Below are positions 55,301 to 63,886 of a DNA stretch of 64,000 nucleotides, piece by piece. How positions within the stretch are numbered: the first letter of the stretch is position 1; each line of letters opens with the position of its first letter. A model generated the notes under the pieces. That model did not search any database, had not been told where the DNA came from, and saw only the letters and a program-made list of their open reading frames with translations. This stretch comes from an uncultured Flaviramulus sp. (GTDB lineage: Bacteria > Bacteroidota > Bacteroidia > Flavobacteriales > Flavobacteriaceae): NCBI GenBank assembly GCA_947501105.1, contig CANMUP010000001.1, forward strand, positions 1,036,688 to 1,100,687, in the 5' to 3' direction. The translations under genes and the position numbers were made by a program.

Positions 55301-55499
55301 AACATTTGGCTATAATCTTCCTGAATCAGTATTAGAGAAAATAGGATTTACTCAAGTAAGATTATTTATGCAAGCTGATAACATTTTAACTTGGCAATCA
55401 CATAAAGGAATTGATCCAGAACAGGCTTTTAATGGTTTAACTAACAACAGATCTCCGTTAGCTAAAACTATTACAACTGGTGCTATTTTACAATTTTAA
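52356..55499 (+). CDS. SusC/RagA-type TonB-linked outer-membrane receptor
   Basis: A 1047-residue outer-membrane transporter. Signal peptide (residues 1-22), a carboxypeptidase-regulatory-like domain (about 25-100, ISGEVTSSIDGLPLPGVSV, FDGKYTINGSAGEVLVFSFI), the plug domain (about 110-230, LDEVVVVAYGTQTKQSIVGS, ILKDASSTSLYGSRGANGV-type block), then a large beta barrel. With the SusD-like lipoprotein 14 nt downstream it forms a pedal-bin importer of oligosaccharides or peptides. The cargo is not shown by sequence; no glycoside hydrolase is nearby, but a secreted protease is. Confidence 0.95.
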   Translation: MKLKLTWLLTLIMAFSIQFSNAQEKSISGEVTSSIDGLPLPGVSVIVKGTTRGAQTDFDGKYTINGSAGEVLVFSFIGMKNAEATIGASNTINMSLDEDVAALDEVVVVAYGTQTKQSIVGSVGIVSSTTIENQQVTSPLRALQGAVPGVNLLTAGGQPGTNPTIRIRGFGSLNASASPLIILDGAAFNGNLNTISQDQIESMSVLKDASSTSLYGSRGANGVIVITTKKGRKNSAPKVTIRSQIGLSNPTVGLHDLASVDDQFRYTWEAIKNTNQYVLGQSATDAAQNASNGLVDYFGYNPYNVANPVDANGNLTSANKLWENSWEDEVIRNDVLRVNHNISLSGGDDKSTYFMSFDYLNDEGPVIKSGFERISARVNLESQVNDWFKVGFNTSFSRSTSGNPDQTTGSTTQAISWIYNVSDVYPVYARGANGELLRDSTGNLFYDLGNGFIPGQSVNSVRPSNGGENILASIFLGRENRRRTSYLGNAFAEIKLLEGLTFRTNLSYENYLFDSFSFDDDLFSFATNLGGRVDQDRDITTTLNAVQSLNYTKSFGNHNFSADLITEAYTFEFDDLGAQGTGYLPNVEVLDGATSPESVEGNTVMERLNSYLGRLTYNFNEKYYLEGSFRRDGSTRFSEDTRWGNFFSVGGSWIVSNEGFLSDSNTLTYLKFRGSYGELGNNQIIVSGGTAQDYFPYQSVFNLGWNNEGNTGVLLGGVADPNISWEKTSSTNVGVDFELFNGTLSGTVDYYSKESVDLIYDKPIPSSTGVSQITTNIGAIKNSGWEVALNSINVSTDDFSWSSGINFSFDKNEITELTQDEFINGSKLWKVGNSIFDFYIREWAGVDPADGFGMWYMDVLDTNGNVIDKVPTKQQDQATRYQQGSSLPDFYGGFTNSIRYKQFDLSILANFSFGGYLLDTDYSGLINQFQNPGSNHHVDVVNRWQNPGDITDYPLLLTGNNNHSSRSTRFLFKNDYIRLKSLTFGYNLPESVLEKIGFTQVRLFMQADNILTWQSHKGIDPEQAFNGLTNNRSPLAKTITTGAILQF

Positions 55500-55513
55500 A
55501 AAAAAAGAAAAAG

Positions 55514-56953
55514 ATGAAAAGTAATTTTAACTTAAAAAATATAAAGAGAGGTTTTCTCCTTATGTTTACAGCTTTCGCATTGATGACTAGCTGTCAAAAA
55601 GAATTTTTAGAAGAACCAAAAAACACTAATGGTGTTACTGCTGATGTTGTTTTTGCTGACAGATCGGTTGTAGAAGCTTATGTAACTGGTATCTTAAGAA
55701 ATTTCAGAGCACAGTATACTACGGTAGATACAGGTGGTTTATATGCTATGTATTTTGCTAGAACAGTGAAAGGTAATGATATTATTCAATCACCTAACTG
55801 GTACAGATTTGATTATGGTCATGAAAATAGAGAACCAAATTATAGACGTACAATCTTTAACTGGGATTATAACTATGACAATATTAATCAAGCAAATGTT
55901 CTTATTCAAGGTGTTGAAAATAGTACTTTAGATGACGTATCTAAAAAAGAGTTTATTGCCGTTGGAAAAACGTTAAGAGCTTTCCATTATTTTCAATTAG
56001 CATTGGAGTTTGCACCTAATTTTGGTACAGACGCTTCAGCTTCTAGATTGCCAATTTATACTGAGCCAGCAACTGGAGCTTCTGAAGGAAACCCAACTAG
56101 TCCTACTAGTGAGGTATACGCTTTAATTTTATCAGATTTAAAAGCTGCTATTGCAGATTTACCTGATTCTCGTTTAGGGAAAAGTTATATTAATAAAGCG
56201 GTAGCACAAGGTATCTTATCTCGTGTGCTTTTAGTGACTCAAGATGATTGGGCATTAGCTTCTTCGTCTGCTAGAGCAGCTTACGGAGGTACTGCAGCAT
56301 CAGCTGTTGTATCTACAAACTGGGGAGCTGGTTTTACTGATTTAGGAGATCAAGAATGGTTATGGGGTATGTATCAAGATGCTAACGAAACCAATTTCTT
56401 TTATGCAGCGCCACATGTAATGACAGATCATTTAACATTATCTTATCAAGCTACATACGTTAATACTAATTTTGTTGATGAATTTGCAGCTACAGATGTT
56501 AGAAGATTATTTTTCGACATTTATGGTTCTTCTACTCCTTACAGAGAGTTCATTACAACAAAGTTTGCTTTTACTTTTGATACAGATTTACCAATTATGA
56601 GAAAATCTGAGATGGTATTAATTGATGCTGAAGCTCAAGCAAGAATGGGTAATGATGGTCCTGCTCAAGATTTATTATTTGCTTTACAATCTGCTAGAGA
56701 TGGTAGTGCTGTAAAATCTACAAGTACTGGAGCAACTCTTATGGATGAGATTTTACTTGAAAGACGTAAAGAGTTATACGGTGAATTTGGTGTTGAATGG
56801 TTTGATGCTAAAAGAACAAGAAGCGCTATTGTAAGAGACCCAGAGCACAGAGTTGTACTTACTGTTCCTGCAGATAGTGAATTGTTTTTCTTAAAAATTC
56901 CAGAAAAAGAAATTGATGCTAACCCTAATATTGATGAGTCTATCAATAACTAA
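55514..56953 (+). CDS. SusD/RagB-type surface lipoprotein
   Basis: A 479-residue lipoprotein (Cys27 in LMTSCQKEFLEE) that forms the lid of the SusC channel. The N-terminal helical TPR-like scaffold (about 60-250, NYDNINQANVLIQGVENS, GKTLRAFHYFQLALEFA) and the C-terminal DEILLERRKELYGEFGVEWFDAK with LKIPEKEIDANPNI are SusD signatures. Together with the preceding receptor it should bind and import one nutrient class. A very strong terminator follows. Confidence 0.95.
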   Translation: MKSNFNLKNIKRGFLLMFTAFALMTSCQKEFLEEPKNTNGVTADVVFADRSVVEAYVTGILRNFRAQYTTVDTGGLYAMYFARTVKGNDIIQSPNWYRFDYGHENREPNYRRTIFNWDYNYDNINQANVLIQGVENSTLDDVSKKEFIAVGKTLRAFHYFQLALEFAPNFGTDASASRLPIYTEPATGASEGNPTSPTSEVYALILSDLKAAIADLPDSRLGKSYINKAVAQGILSRVLLVTQDDWALASSSARAAYGGTAASAVVSTNWGAGFTDLGDQEWLWGMYQDANETNFFYAAPHVMTDHLTLSYQATYVNTNFVDEFAATDVRRLFFDIYGSSTPYREFITTKFAFTFDTDLPIMRKSEMVLIDAEAQARMGNDGPAQDLLFALQSARDGSAVKSTSTGATLMDEILLERRKELYGEFGVEWFDAKRTRSAIVRDPEHRVVLTVPADSELFFLKIPEKEIDANPNIDESINN

Positions 56954-56983
56954 GGACTAGTCTTAAATTTATAAATTATATTG

Positions 56984-57028
56984 TATGGAGTAGTTTTTAA
57001 GTACTAAAAACTACTCCATATTTTTTTT
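56984..57028 (+). terminator. Terminator of the susC-susD operon
   Basis: Perfect 15-bp stem TATGGAGTAGTTTTT / AAAAACTACTCCATA with a 7-nt loop and a run of T residues. Confidence 0.92.
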
Positions 57029-57097
57029 AATAGATTAATAATTAACTGATTTTTTACCAACCATTAAAAATTATATTATTAATAAATTATAAATAAA

Positions 57098-59032
57098 ATG
57101 AATAAAAAACTACTTTTTTGCTTATTGGTATTATTAGGTTTTGCTGTAACCGCGCAAACTGAAGCTGAAATAAAAAAAATTACTGAAACGTATAATATAG
57201 AAAACATAAATAATCTTAAAGCTGAGTTACATAATAACTACTTAGAAAGAGAAGCAAGGATTGAAAACTACTTAAAGGCTAATACTAATCTTAGTAGAAA
57301 ATATAAAAACAAAGGGAAAACTTATGATATTTATGATATTATAGATGGAAAGCCAATTTATAGAACCACACACAATGCGAATAGTGCTATAGCTACTAAG
57401 ACTGATAGATTATATCCTGGGGGGAGCTTGGGATTGAGTTTAGAAGGAGAAAACATGAATATTGGTGTTTGGGACGAAGAAAGTGTAAGAGGAACACATC
57501 AAGAATTTGAGGACAATCAAGTAGTTCCTCAATCTAGAGTGATATATCCAGAGTTTCCAGGTGGCTTTTTTGGGCCAATAAGTGATCATGCGACACACGT
57601 AGCTGGAACTCTTATGGGTAAAGGTGTTGATACAAGAGCTAAGGGTATGGCCCCTAAAGCAAATTTGAGATCATACGATTGGACTATAGATGATACTGAA
57701 GCTCTTAACGAAGCTTCTAATGGTTTGTTGGTTTCAAATCATTCATATGGTGTGCCAATATTTTCAAGTGGAACTCAACAAGTAACTGCTGCTAATATTG
57801 GGGCTTATACATCAAATGCTAGAACTTGGGATGAAGTAGCTTTTTCTTCTCCATATTATTTGGCAGTTAACTCAGCAGGTAATGAAGGCACTAGTACGTA
57901 TACTGGAGGTTTAGGGAATGGTTATGATAAGTTAACAGGAAATAAAACAGCCAAAAATAATTTAGTGGTTGCAAATGCAAATCCAACTCTTAATCCGTCA
58001 GGTGTATTGGTTATTTTATCTATTAATAGTGGTAGCAGCCAAGGACCTACAGATGATTTTAGAATTAAACCAGACATTTCAGGTGATGGTACTTCTGTTT
58101 TTTCATCTTTTTCTGGTGCCGATAATGCATATTCAACAATTTCAGGAACTTCAATGGCATCGCCTAATGTAGCAGGAACTTGTTTGTTACTTCAAGAATA
58201 TTATAATCAGTTAAATTCAAATTTTATGAGAGCTGCTACCTTAAAAGGCTTGGTTTGTCATACAGCTATCGACGGAGGAAACAAAGTAGGACCAGACCCC
58301 GTTTTTGGTTGGGGTTTACTTAATGCTGAGGATGCAGCTAACGCAATTAAAGATGATAATGATGGAACGGCTACTATTAATGAACTTACTTTAAATAATA
58401 GCGGTACGTATACATATCAATTCTCTTCAACTGGTACTGGACCAATTAGTGCTACAATCTGTTGGACTGACCCAGCAGGTGCTACATCATCAAGTCCTAG
58501 TAATGTTTTAACACCTAGATTAGTAAATGACTTAGATTTAAGATTAGAAGATTCTGGTTCATTAGTTTCAATGCCTTGGAAATTAGATAATACCAATGTT
58601 GCAGCAGCTGCAATTAAAGGTGATAATAATGTAGATAATATTGAAAGAATTGATATTGCCACTTCTGTAGCAGGAAATTATACATTAACGGTAACGCATA
58701 AAGGAACATTAACTAATGGTTCACAAGCATTTTCTTTAATTTTAACAGGAGCTAATTTAACATTAGGCGTATCAGATAAATTAATATCTAACGTAACAGT
58801 TTGGCCTAATCCAACAAATGATAGGTTAAATTTAAACTTTGATTCTAAAAGTGAAAAATCAACAATACGTTTGTACGATTTACAAGGGCGAGAAGTATAT
58901 AAGGAAAACTTAAAAAGAGCCTCGTCAAAAATCAATCATTCTATTGATACGAAGTCATTTTACTCTGGAGTGTATTTTTTAAATATCCAGAATGGAAACG
59001 CAATTTTTAATAAGAAAATTATTATCGAATAA
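57098..59032 (+). CDS. Subtilisin-like (S8) serine protease with T9SS sorting domain
   Basis: A 644-residue secreted protease. Signal peptide (residues 1-19), a short helical propeptide, and the S8 catalytic triad: D126 in NIGVWDEESV, H164 in SDHATHVAGT and S352 in ISGTSMASPNVAG. The oxyanion Asn is in AVNSAGNEGTS. A P-domain-like beta sandwich follows (about 430-555), then a type A T9SS sorting domain (about 565-644, VWPNPTNDRLNLNF, IRLYDLQGREVYKE, GVYFLNIQNG). It is exported by T9SS and may feed peptides to the SusC/SusD importer encoded before it. Confidence 0.93.
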   Translation: MNKKLLFCLLVLLGFAVTAQTEAEIKKITETYNIENINNLKAELHNNYLEREARIENYLKANTNLSRKYKNKGKTYDIYDIIDGKPIYRTTHNANSAIATKTDRLYPGGSLGLSLEGENMNIGVWDEESVRGTHQEFEDNQVVPQSRVIYPEFPGGFFGPISDHATHVAGTLMGKGVDTRAKGMAPKANLRSYDWTIDDTEALNEASNGLLVSNHSYGVPIFSSGTQQVTAANIGAYTSNARTWDEVAFSSPYYLAVNSAGNEGTSTYTGGLGNGYDKLTGNKTAKNNLVVANANPTLNPSGVLVILSINSGSSQGPTDDFRIKPDISGDGTSVFSSFSGADNAYSTISGTSMASPNVAGTCLLLQEYYNQLNSNFMRAATLKGLVCHTAIDGGNKVGPDPVFGWGLLNAEDAANAIKDDNDGTATINELTLNNSGTYTYQFSSTGTGPISATICWTDPAGATSSSPSNVLTPRLVNDLDLRLEDSGSLVSMPWKLDNTNVAAAAIKGDNNVDNIERIDIATSVAGNYTLTVTHKGTLTNGSQAFSLILTGANLTLGVSDKLISNVTVWPNPTNDRLNLNFDSKSEKSTIRLYDLQGREVYKENLKRASSKINHSIDTKSFYSGVYFLNIQNGNAIFNKKIIIE

Positions 59033-59104
59033 AATTTACAACTAAAAACAGTGCAAAACTGCATATATAAACAATTCTAAATATGATATTTATAAAATAA
59101 ATAT

Positions 59105-59112
59105 TATATTTG
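59105..59112 (+). promoter_or_regulatory. -7 box of the 59150 lipoprotein gene
   Basis: TATATTTG matches TAnnTTTG exactly; the shared leader motif starts 2 nt later. No TTG -33 box at the usual distance. Confidence 0.5.
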
Positions 59113-59114
59113 GC

Positions 59115-59127
59115 TTGACTAACTCAA
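59115..59127 (+). promoter_or_regulatory. Shared 5' leader motif TTGACTAACTCAA, copy 2
   Basis: Identical 13-mer to 52331-52343, in the same place relative to a -7 box, 22 nt before the ATG of the lipoprotein gene. Confidence 0.55.
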
Positions 59128-59149
59128 TAAATAATTAAAAAATTACATT

Positions 59150-59878
59150 ATGAAAAAAATTAACTTATTCTTTCTGTTTGTTTCTCTAATTGCTTTTGTT
59201 AGCTGTGAGAAAAATGAAGATGTTATTGCAATTTCTAATATTGATTATGTTTCTTTTGAAACAGGATTTAATGTTGGTGTTGACCCAACCGGATCTGCAT
59301 CACAAGAAGTGAAGATATATACATCTCAAACTGCAAGTGCAGATAGAACGTATTCAATTAGCGTTGTTGCAGAACAAACATCAGCTAGTGCTTCAACTTA
59401 CACAGTGCCTGCTTCAGTAACAGTGCCTGCTAATAGTAATGTTGGTGCATTTAATATCGATGTTGATGGAGCAAGTATTGATCCAAATGGAGATACATTA
59501 ACTTTAGGGTTTATGGATACAGAAGGATTATTTGTAGGTGATCCTATTACGTTAAATCTAGAACAGGTTTGCCCAAATCCAGAAACTTTTTTAGATATAA
59601 CTTTTGATTCGTATTCTTCTGAAACATCTTGGGATATTAAAGATTCATCAGGAACAGTTCTGTTTTCAGCTGCTTATGCTGGTGGACAAACAGATGCTTC
59701 TCATAAATTCTGTTTAGCTAATGGCACATATACATTTACTATTTACGATGTATATTCTGATGGTATTTGCTGTACTTACGGAAATGGTTCTTATTCGCTT
59801 ACTAATAATGGAAACGTTATAAAAACCGGAGGAAGTTTTGGTGCATCTGAAGTAACAGAATTTACTTTAAGTAATTAA
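59150..59878 (+). CDS. Surface lipoprotein with Calx-beta-like and DGICCxYG domains
   Basis: A 242-residue lipoprotein (Cys19 in AFVSCEKNED; the acidic residues favour surface export). Residues about 30-140 resemble a Calx-beta/DUF1735-like sandwich (VSFETGFNVGVDPTGSASQE, YTVPASVTVPANSNVGAF). Residues about 145-242 form a second beta domain with the motif YDVYSDGICCTYGNGSYSL, found in many secreted Bacteroidota peptidases and surface proteins; the adjacent Cys pair could be a redox or structural disulphide. It shares its leader motif with the susC-like gene, so the two may be co-regulated. A terminator follows. Confidence 0.82.
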   Translation: MKKINLFFLFVSLIAFVSCEKNEDVIAISNIDYVSFETGFNVGVDPTGSASQEVKIYTSQTASADRTYSISVVAEQTSASASTYTVPASVTVPANSNVGAFNIDVDGASIDPNGDTLTLGFMDTEGLFVGDPITLNLEQVCPNPETFLDITFDSYSSETSWDIKDSSGTVLFSAAYAGGQTDASHKFCLANGTYTFTIYDVYSDGICCTYGNGSYSLTNNGNVIKTGGSFGASEVTEFTLSN

Positions 59879-59902
59879 TAAATAAACGATTTTATTATAC
59901 TA

Positions 59903-59938
59903 AAAAGTTCAGCAATATAAATTGTTGAACTTTTTTTT
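59903..59938 (+). terminator. Terminator after the 59150 lipoprotein gene
   Basis: 14-bp stem AAAAGTTCAGCAAT / ATTGTTGAACTTTT (one G-T wobble) with a 4-nt loop and a T-run. Confidence 0.88.
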
Positions 59939-59989
59939 ATTTATATCAGTATTTTTATAATACTGTTTAACTTAATACTTTAAACTGCT

Positions 59990-61618
59990 ATGAAAAAGTA
60001 TTATATCTTTTTTGCTATTGTTTCAATTATTACCAATTTATATTCTCAAAATACGGTTGGTATAATTAACAATTCAGCTGAAGCATATAACGGCTATACA
60101 TTATTTACAAGCCATAAGTCAACTTACCTAATTAATAATTGTGGAGAAATAATTAATAAGTGGACTAGTAATTATATTGATGGAAAATCTGTATATCTTT
60201 TAGAAGACGGCAGTATCCTTAGAACCGGAGTTATAGAAAACACCAATATATCAATTCCAGGTATAGGTGGAATTATTGAAAAAATAGATTGGGATAATAA
60301 TGTAGTTTGGAATTATACATACTCTTCGAGTAGTTTAACTCAGCATCACGATATATACCCTTTATCTAACGGAAATATTTTAATACTCGCTTTAACAAAA
60401 AAAACTGCGGCTGAAGCTATACAAGCAGGACGAGACCCTGCATTGTTAGATGACACAGATTTGTATAACGAACAAATTATTGAAATTGTACCAGATCTAG
60501 TAAATGGAGGAGCCAGCATTATATGGGAATGGAATATTTGGGATCATTTAATTCAAGATTTCGATAATACCAAAGATAATTTTGGTGTCGTTTCTAATAA
60601 CCAACAATTGCTAGATATCAATTATTTAGGGACATCTGATAAAAAGGCCAATTGGATGCATTGTAATTCAATTCAATACAATGAAGATTTAAACGAAATT
60701 ATAATTAGTGCACGACAAATGAATGAAATATATATCATAGATCATTCAACAACAACATTAGAAGCTGCTTCGCACTCAGGGGGAAATAGAAATAAAGGGG
60801 GCGATATACTTTACAGATGGGGAAATCCATTTGCATATGGAAAAGGTTTAGAAACAGACCAAAAACTATTTGGTCAGCACACACCACATTGGATTCCGAG
60901 TACATACAATGATGGAGGAAAGATTTTATTATTCAACAATGGTTTTGGTAGGTCTACCGAGTTTTCTACAGTAGAAATAATAAGCCCAGAAAAGGATATG
61001 AGTGGAAATTATACATATACTGGAGCACCTTATGGCCCAACTAATTTGGATTGGTCTTATCAAGACCCAACTACTCTCACTGACTTTTTTTCAAGGATTA
61101 TGTCTAGTGCCCAAAGACTTCCCAATGGAAACACTTTGATTTGCGATTCAGATTCTGGTTATTTATTTGAAATAGATAATTTAAAAAATAAAGTTTGGGA
61201 ATATATTAACCCTCAAAGAAATAATGGAGATATAATAGCTCAAGGAGATACACCATTAGGTAATTTAACATTTAGAGCTTTTAAATACGAACTTAGTTAT
61301 CCCGCGTTTACAGGGAGAGATTTAACACCTCAAGGAACAATAGAAACAGGTGTTAGTTTAGAAACTTGTTCAATTTTAAATACAACTGATGTTATAATTG
61401 CAGATCTTAAAATATTTCCTAATCCAGTAAAAGATGTTTTAAATATAAAATCTAAGCAAAACATAGATAAAATTGAACTATATAATGTCCTTGGTAAAAA
61501 GGTTCAAAGTAACTATAATTCTAATAAAATTGATATTAGTTATTTGTCTAAAGGGGTCTATTTTGTGAAAATTAATTTTAAAGACAAATCAATAAGTAAA
61601 AAAATAGTTAAGCAATAG
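59990..61618 (+). CDS. Arylsulfotransferase (ASST)-like protein with T9SS sorting domain
   Basis: A 542-residue secreted protein. Signal peptide (residues 1-19), then a six-blade-propeller-like chain matching the ASST family (PF05935): VGIINNSAEAYNGYTLFTS, LINNCGEIINKW, QHHDIYPLSNGNILIL, NWMHCNSIQYNEDLNEII, GQHTPHWIPSTYNDGGKILL, QRLPNGNTLICDSDSGYLFE. ASST enzymes move sulfate between phenols without PAPS; the His in MHCNS or QHTPHW may be the sulfated residue, but this is not certain. Many T9SS members may only bind. The C-terminus (about 465-542) is a type A sorting domain (IFPNPVKDVLNI, KGVYFVKINFKD). Confidence 0.88.
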   Translation: MKKYYIFFAIVSIITNLYSQNTVGIINNSAEAYNGYTLFTSHKSTYLINNCGEIINKWTSNYIDGKSVYLLEDGSILRTGVIENTNISIPGIGGIIEKIDWDNNVVWNYTYSSSSLTQHHDIYPLSNGNILILALTKKTAAEAIQAGRDPALLDDTDLYNEQIIEIVPDLVNGGASIIWEWNIWDHLIQDFDNTKDNFGVVSNNQQLLDINYLGTSDKKANWMHCNSIQYNEDLNEIIISARQMNEIYIIDHSTTTLEAASHSGGNRNKGGDILYRWGNPFAYGKGLETDQKLFGQHTPHWIPSTYNDGGKILLFNNGFGRSTEFSTVEIISPEKDMSGNYTYTGAPYGPTNLDWSYQDPTTLTDFFSRIMSSAQRLPNGNTLICDSDSGYLFEIDNLKNKVWEYINPQRNNGDIIAQGDTPLGNLTFRAFKYELSYPAFTGRDLTPQGTIETGVSLETCSILNTTDVIIADLKIFPNPVKDVLNIKSKQNIDKIELYNVLGKKVQSNYNSNKIDISYLSKGVYFVKINFKDKSISKKIVKQ

Positions 61619-61673
61619 CTTTAATAAAATTGATAATTGTTTTTATTTGTGTATTTATCAAATTTATTGCTAT

Positions 61674-61706
61674 AAAGAAAGCCAGCTAATTTAGCTGGCT
61701 TTCTTT
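61674..61706 (+). terminator. Terminator after the ASST-like gene
   Basis: Long inverted repeat AAAGAAAGCCAGCTAA / TTAGCTGGCTTTCTTT, nearly symmetric, so it could act on both strands. Confidence 0.88.
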
Positions 61707-61768
61707 ATTTAAAATATTTACTTAAAATTAGCGTTCAAATAATTACTTTTGCTCTGGAAAATTAAGTT

Positions 61769-63784
61769 ATGATAAGATTAATTTTAGTATTGTTTTTGAT
61801 GTTTTTGTTTAATAATGTAAGTGCACAAGTTAAACCTAGAATATCAAAAGAACAGGTGAATCGCTTAATACAGCAGGTGGATAGCTTAAAAGAGCAAGTA
61901 CATCGCTTAAAACAGCAAGACTCATTAAATCCGTCTTTAAATAAAAAAGGAGGTAAGGAAGAAAAAGCTAAAATATCAGACTACTTAATCATCTCCCATA
62001 AAAACGATACAACATTTGTAGATACAACCTTAACCATTCAAAAGGAATACAAGTTTAATTATTTGAGAAGAGACAATTTTGGTTTAATACCTTTTTCAAA
62101 CTTAGGGCAAACCTATAACAGTCTAACGTACAATTTTGAAGATACTAGCTTAATGCCGAGTTTTGGGGCTAGAGCTAGGCACTTTAATTACATGGAAATT
62201 GAAGATGTTAATTACTACCGTGTACCAACGCCATTAACAGAGTTGCTTTATAAATCTGCTTTTGAACAAGGACAGCTTGCAGATTCTTTTTTTACAGTAA
62301 ACACGTCACCACAATTAAATTTTTCAATAGCTTACAAAGGTCTTCGGTCCTTGGGTAAATATCAGCACTTATTAACTAGTACAGGGAATTTTCGTTTTAC
62401 AACAAACTATCAAACTAAAAGCAATCGCTATTTTGCAAGAGCGCATATAGTAATGCAAGACATGTTAAATCAAGAAAATGGAGGATTAAGAGATGATATG
62501 GTTGAGAATTTTGAAAATGGAGTTGAAGAGTTTTTAGATCGCTCAATTTTAGAAGTAAATTTCGAAAATGCAGAAAACATATTAAGAGGAAAGCGCTTTC
62601 ATTTAGAGCATAACTATAATATTATTAGAAAGAAGGATTCGCTTTCAAAAAACAAGTTAAGTATAGGTCATATTATATCTTTAAAAGATAAATCTTATCA
62701 ATACGATCAAACAAGTGCTAATACAAGCTATTTTGGTAACGCCTTTGCAAGCTCAAACTTAAGAGATCGGGTAACACTCGAAAATTTTTATAATCAATTT
62801 CAACTAAATTACAGCAACAATATTATTGGCGAATTACAATTTAATGTAAGCAGTAATAATTACAACTATGGCTACAACAAGGTCGTGGTGCTAAATGGCA
62901 ATACAATAACCAATAGATTAAAAGGTGATGTGTTTTCTGCTGGAGGAAAATATCGTAAACAATTTAAAAAGTTTGAATTATTTGGTGAGCTAGGAATAAA
63001 TGTTTCAGGAGATTTCGATGGAAATTTTCTAAAAGCTCACGCTACATTCAAACTAAATAATGATTTATCTGCAACAGCATCAATAAATCACAGTTCTAAA
63101 GCACCAAATTATAATGTATTGCTATATCAGAGCAACTATACAAACTATAATTGGCGAAACAATTTTAATAATACCGAAACGCAGCAGTTAGCATTTCAGT
63201 TAAAATCAAAAAAAATAGCCAATATCTCAGTCGATTATTCAACAATAAATGATTACACATATTTTAAAAGAGACGCAACAGGAATTCCAGATGGCGAATT
63301 TATTCCAATCAAACCATTTCAAAATACCGAAACAATAAGTTATTTAAGAGTTAAATTGGATAAAGAAATAAAAGTTGGCAAATTCGCACTGCACAACACT
63401 GTATTATATCAAAACGTACAAGACGACAATAATATATTAAACGTTCCACAACTTACTACACGCAATACACTGTATTACTCAAGTCACGTATTTAAAAAAG
63501 CCATGTACTTACAAACAGGCGTAATATTCAATTACTTTACAAAGTATAATATGAATAGTTACGATCCACTATTGGCAGAATTCTATGTGCAAACCGATAA
63601 AGAATATGGCGGATTTCCACGATTAGACTTCTTTATAAATGCAAAAATCCGTCAAACAAGAATTTATATAAAAGCCGAGCATTTCAATTCAGCATTCACA
63701 GGCTACAATTATTTCGCAGCACCAAACAATCCATATCGAGATTTTACTATACGTTTCGGTGTAGTCTGGAACTTCTTCTTATAA
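61769..63784 (+). CDS. Putative outer-membrane porin
   Basis: A 671-residue protein with signal peptide (residues 1-19), a short coiled coil (about 28-52, EQVNRLIQQVDSLKEQVHRL), and then a large beta barrel ending in Phe/Leu (RFGVVWNFFL), as expected for an outer-membrane protein. It matches the putative porin family (PF14121) conserved in Bacteroidota. The transported substrate is unknown. It is the last gene of the window; a structured repeat element follows. Confidence 0.85.
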   Translation: MIRLILVLFLMFLFNNVSAQVKPRISKEQVNRLIQQVDSLKEQVHRLKQQDSLNPSLNKKGGKEEKAKISDYLIISHKNDTTFVDTTLTIQKEYKFNYLRRDNFGLIPFSNLGQTYNSLTYNFEDTSLMPSFGARARHFNYMEIEDVNYYRVPTPLTELLYKSAFEQGQLADSFFTVNTSPQLNFSIAYKGLRSLGKYQHLLTSTGNFRFTTNYQTKSNRYFARAHIVMQDMLNQENGGLRDDMVENFENGVEEFLDRSILEVNFENAENILRGKRFHLEHNYNIIRKKDSLSKNKLSIGHIISLKDKSYQYDQTSANTSYFGNAFASSNLRDRVTLENFYNQFQLNYSNNIIGELQFNVSSNNYNYGYNKVVVLNGNTITNRLKGDVFSAGGKYRKQFKKFELFGELGINVSGDFDGNFLKAHATFKLNNDLSATASINHSSKAPNYNVLLYQSNYTNYNWRNNFNNTETQQLAFQLKSKKIANISVDYSTINDYTYFKRDATGIPDGEFIPIKPFQNTETISYLRVKLDKEIKVGKFALHNTVLYQNVQDDNNILNVPQLTTRNTLYYSSHVFKKAMYLQTGVIFNYFTKYNMNSYDPLLAEFYVQTDKEYGGFPRLDFFINAKIRQTRIYIKAEHFNSAFTGYNYFAAPNNPYRDFTIRFGVVWNFFL

Positions 63785-63793
63785 TTTTTTTAT

Positions 63794-63886
63794 AGCGTTC
63801 CCTTCCTTATGGTCTGGTCGGGCTATCCATTGTATCTTTTTTATCGTACCTCAAAAAAGGATGTCATTACTATCCCTAACGCGGGT
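63794..63886 (+). repeat. Structured intergenic repeat element (GCGTTCCC...CCCTAACGCGGG)
   Basis: Begins GCGTTCCC and ends ATCCCTAACGCGGG, so GCGTT / AACGC pair. Inside is GGTCGGGCTATCC and a central hairpin (CTTTTTT / AAAAAAG around 63836-63859). I recall elements with these same ends at many intergenic sites in Flavobacteriaceae; I cannot confirm this without a search. No function is known to me. Confidence 0.55.
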
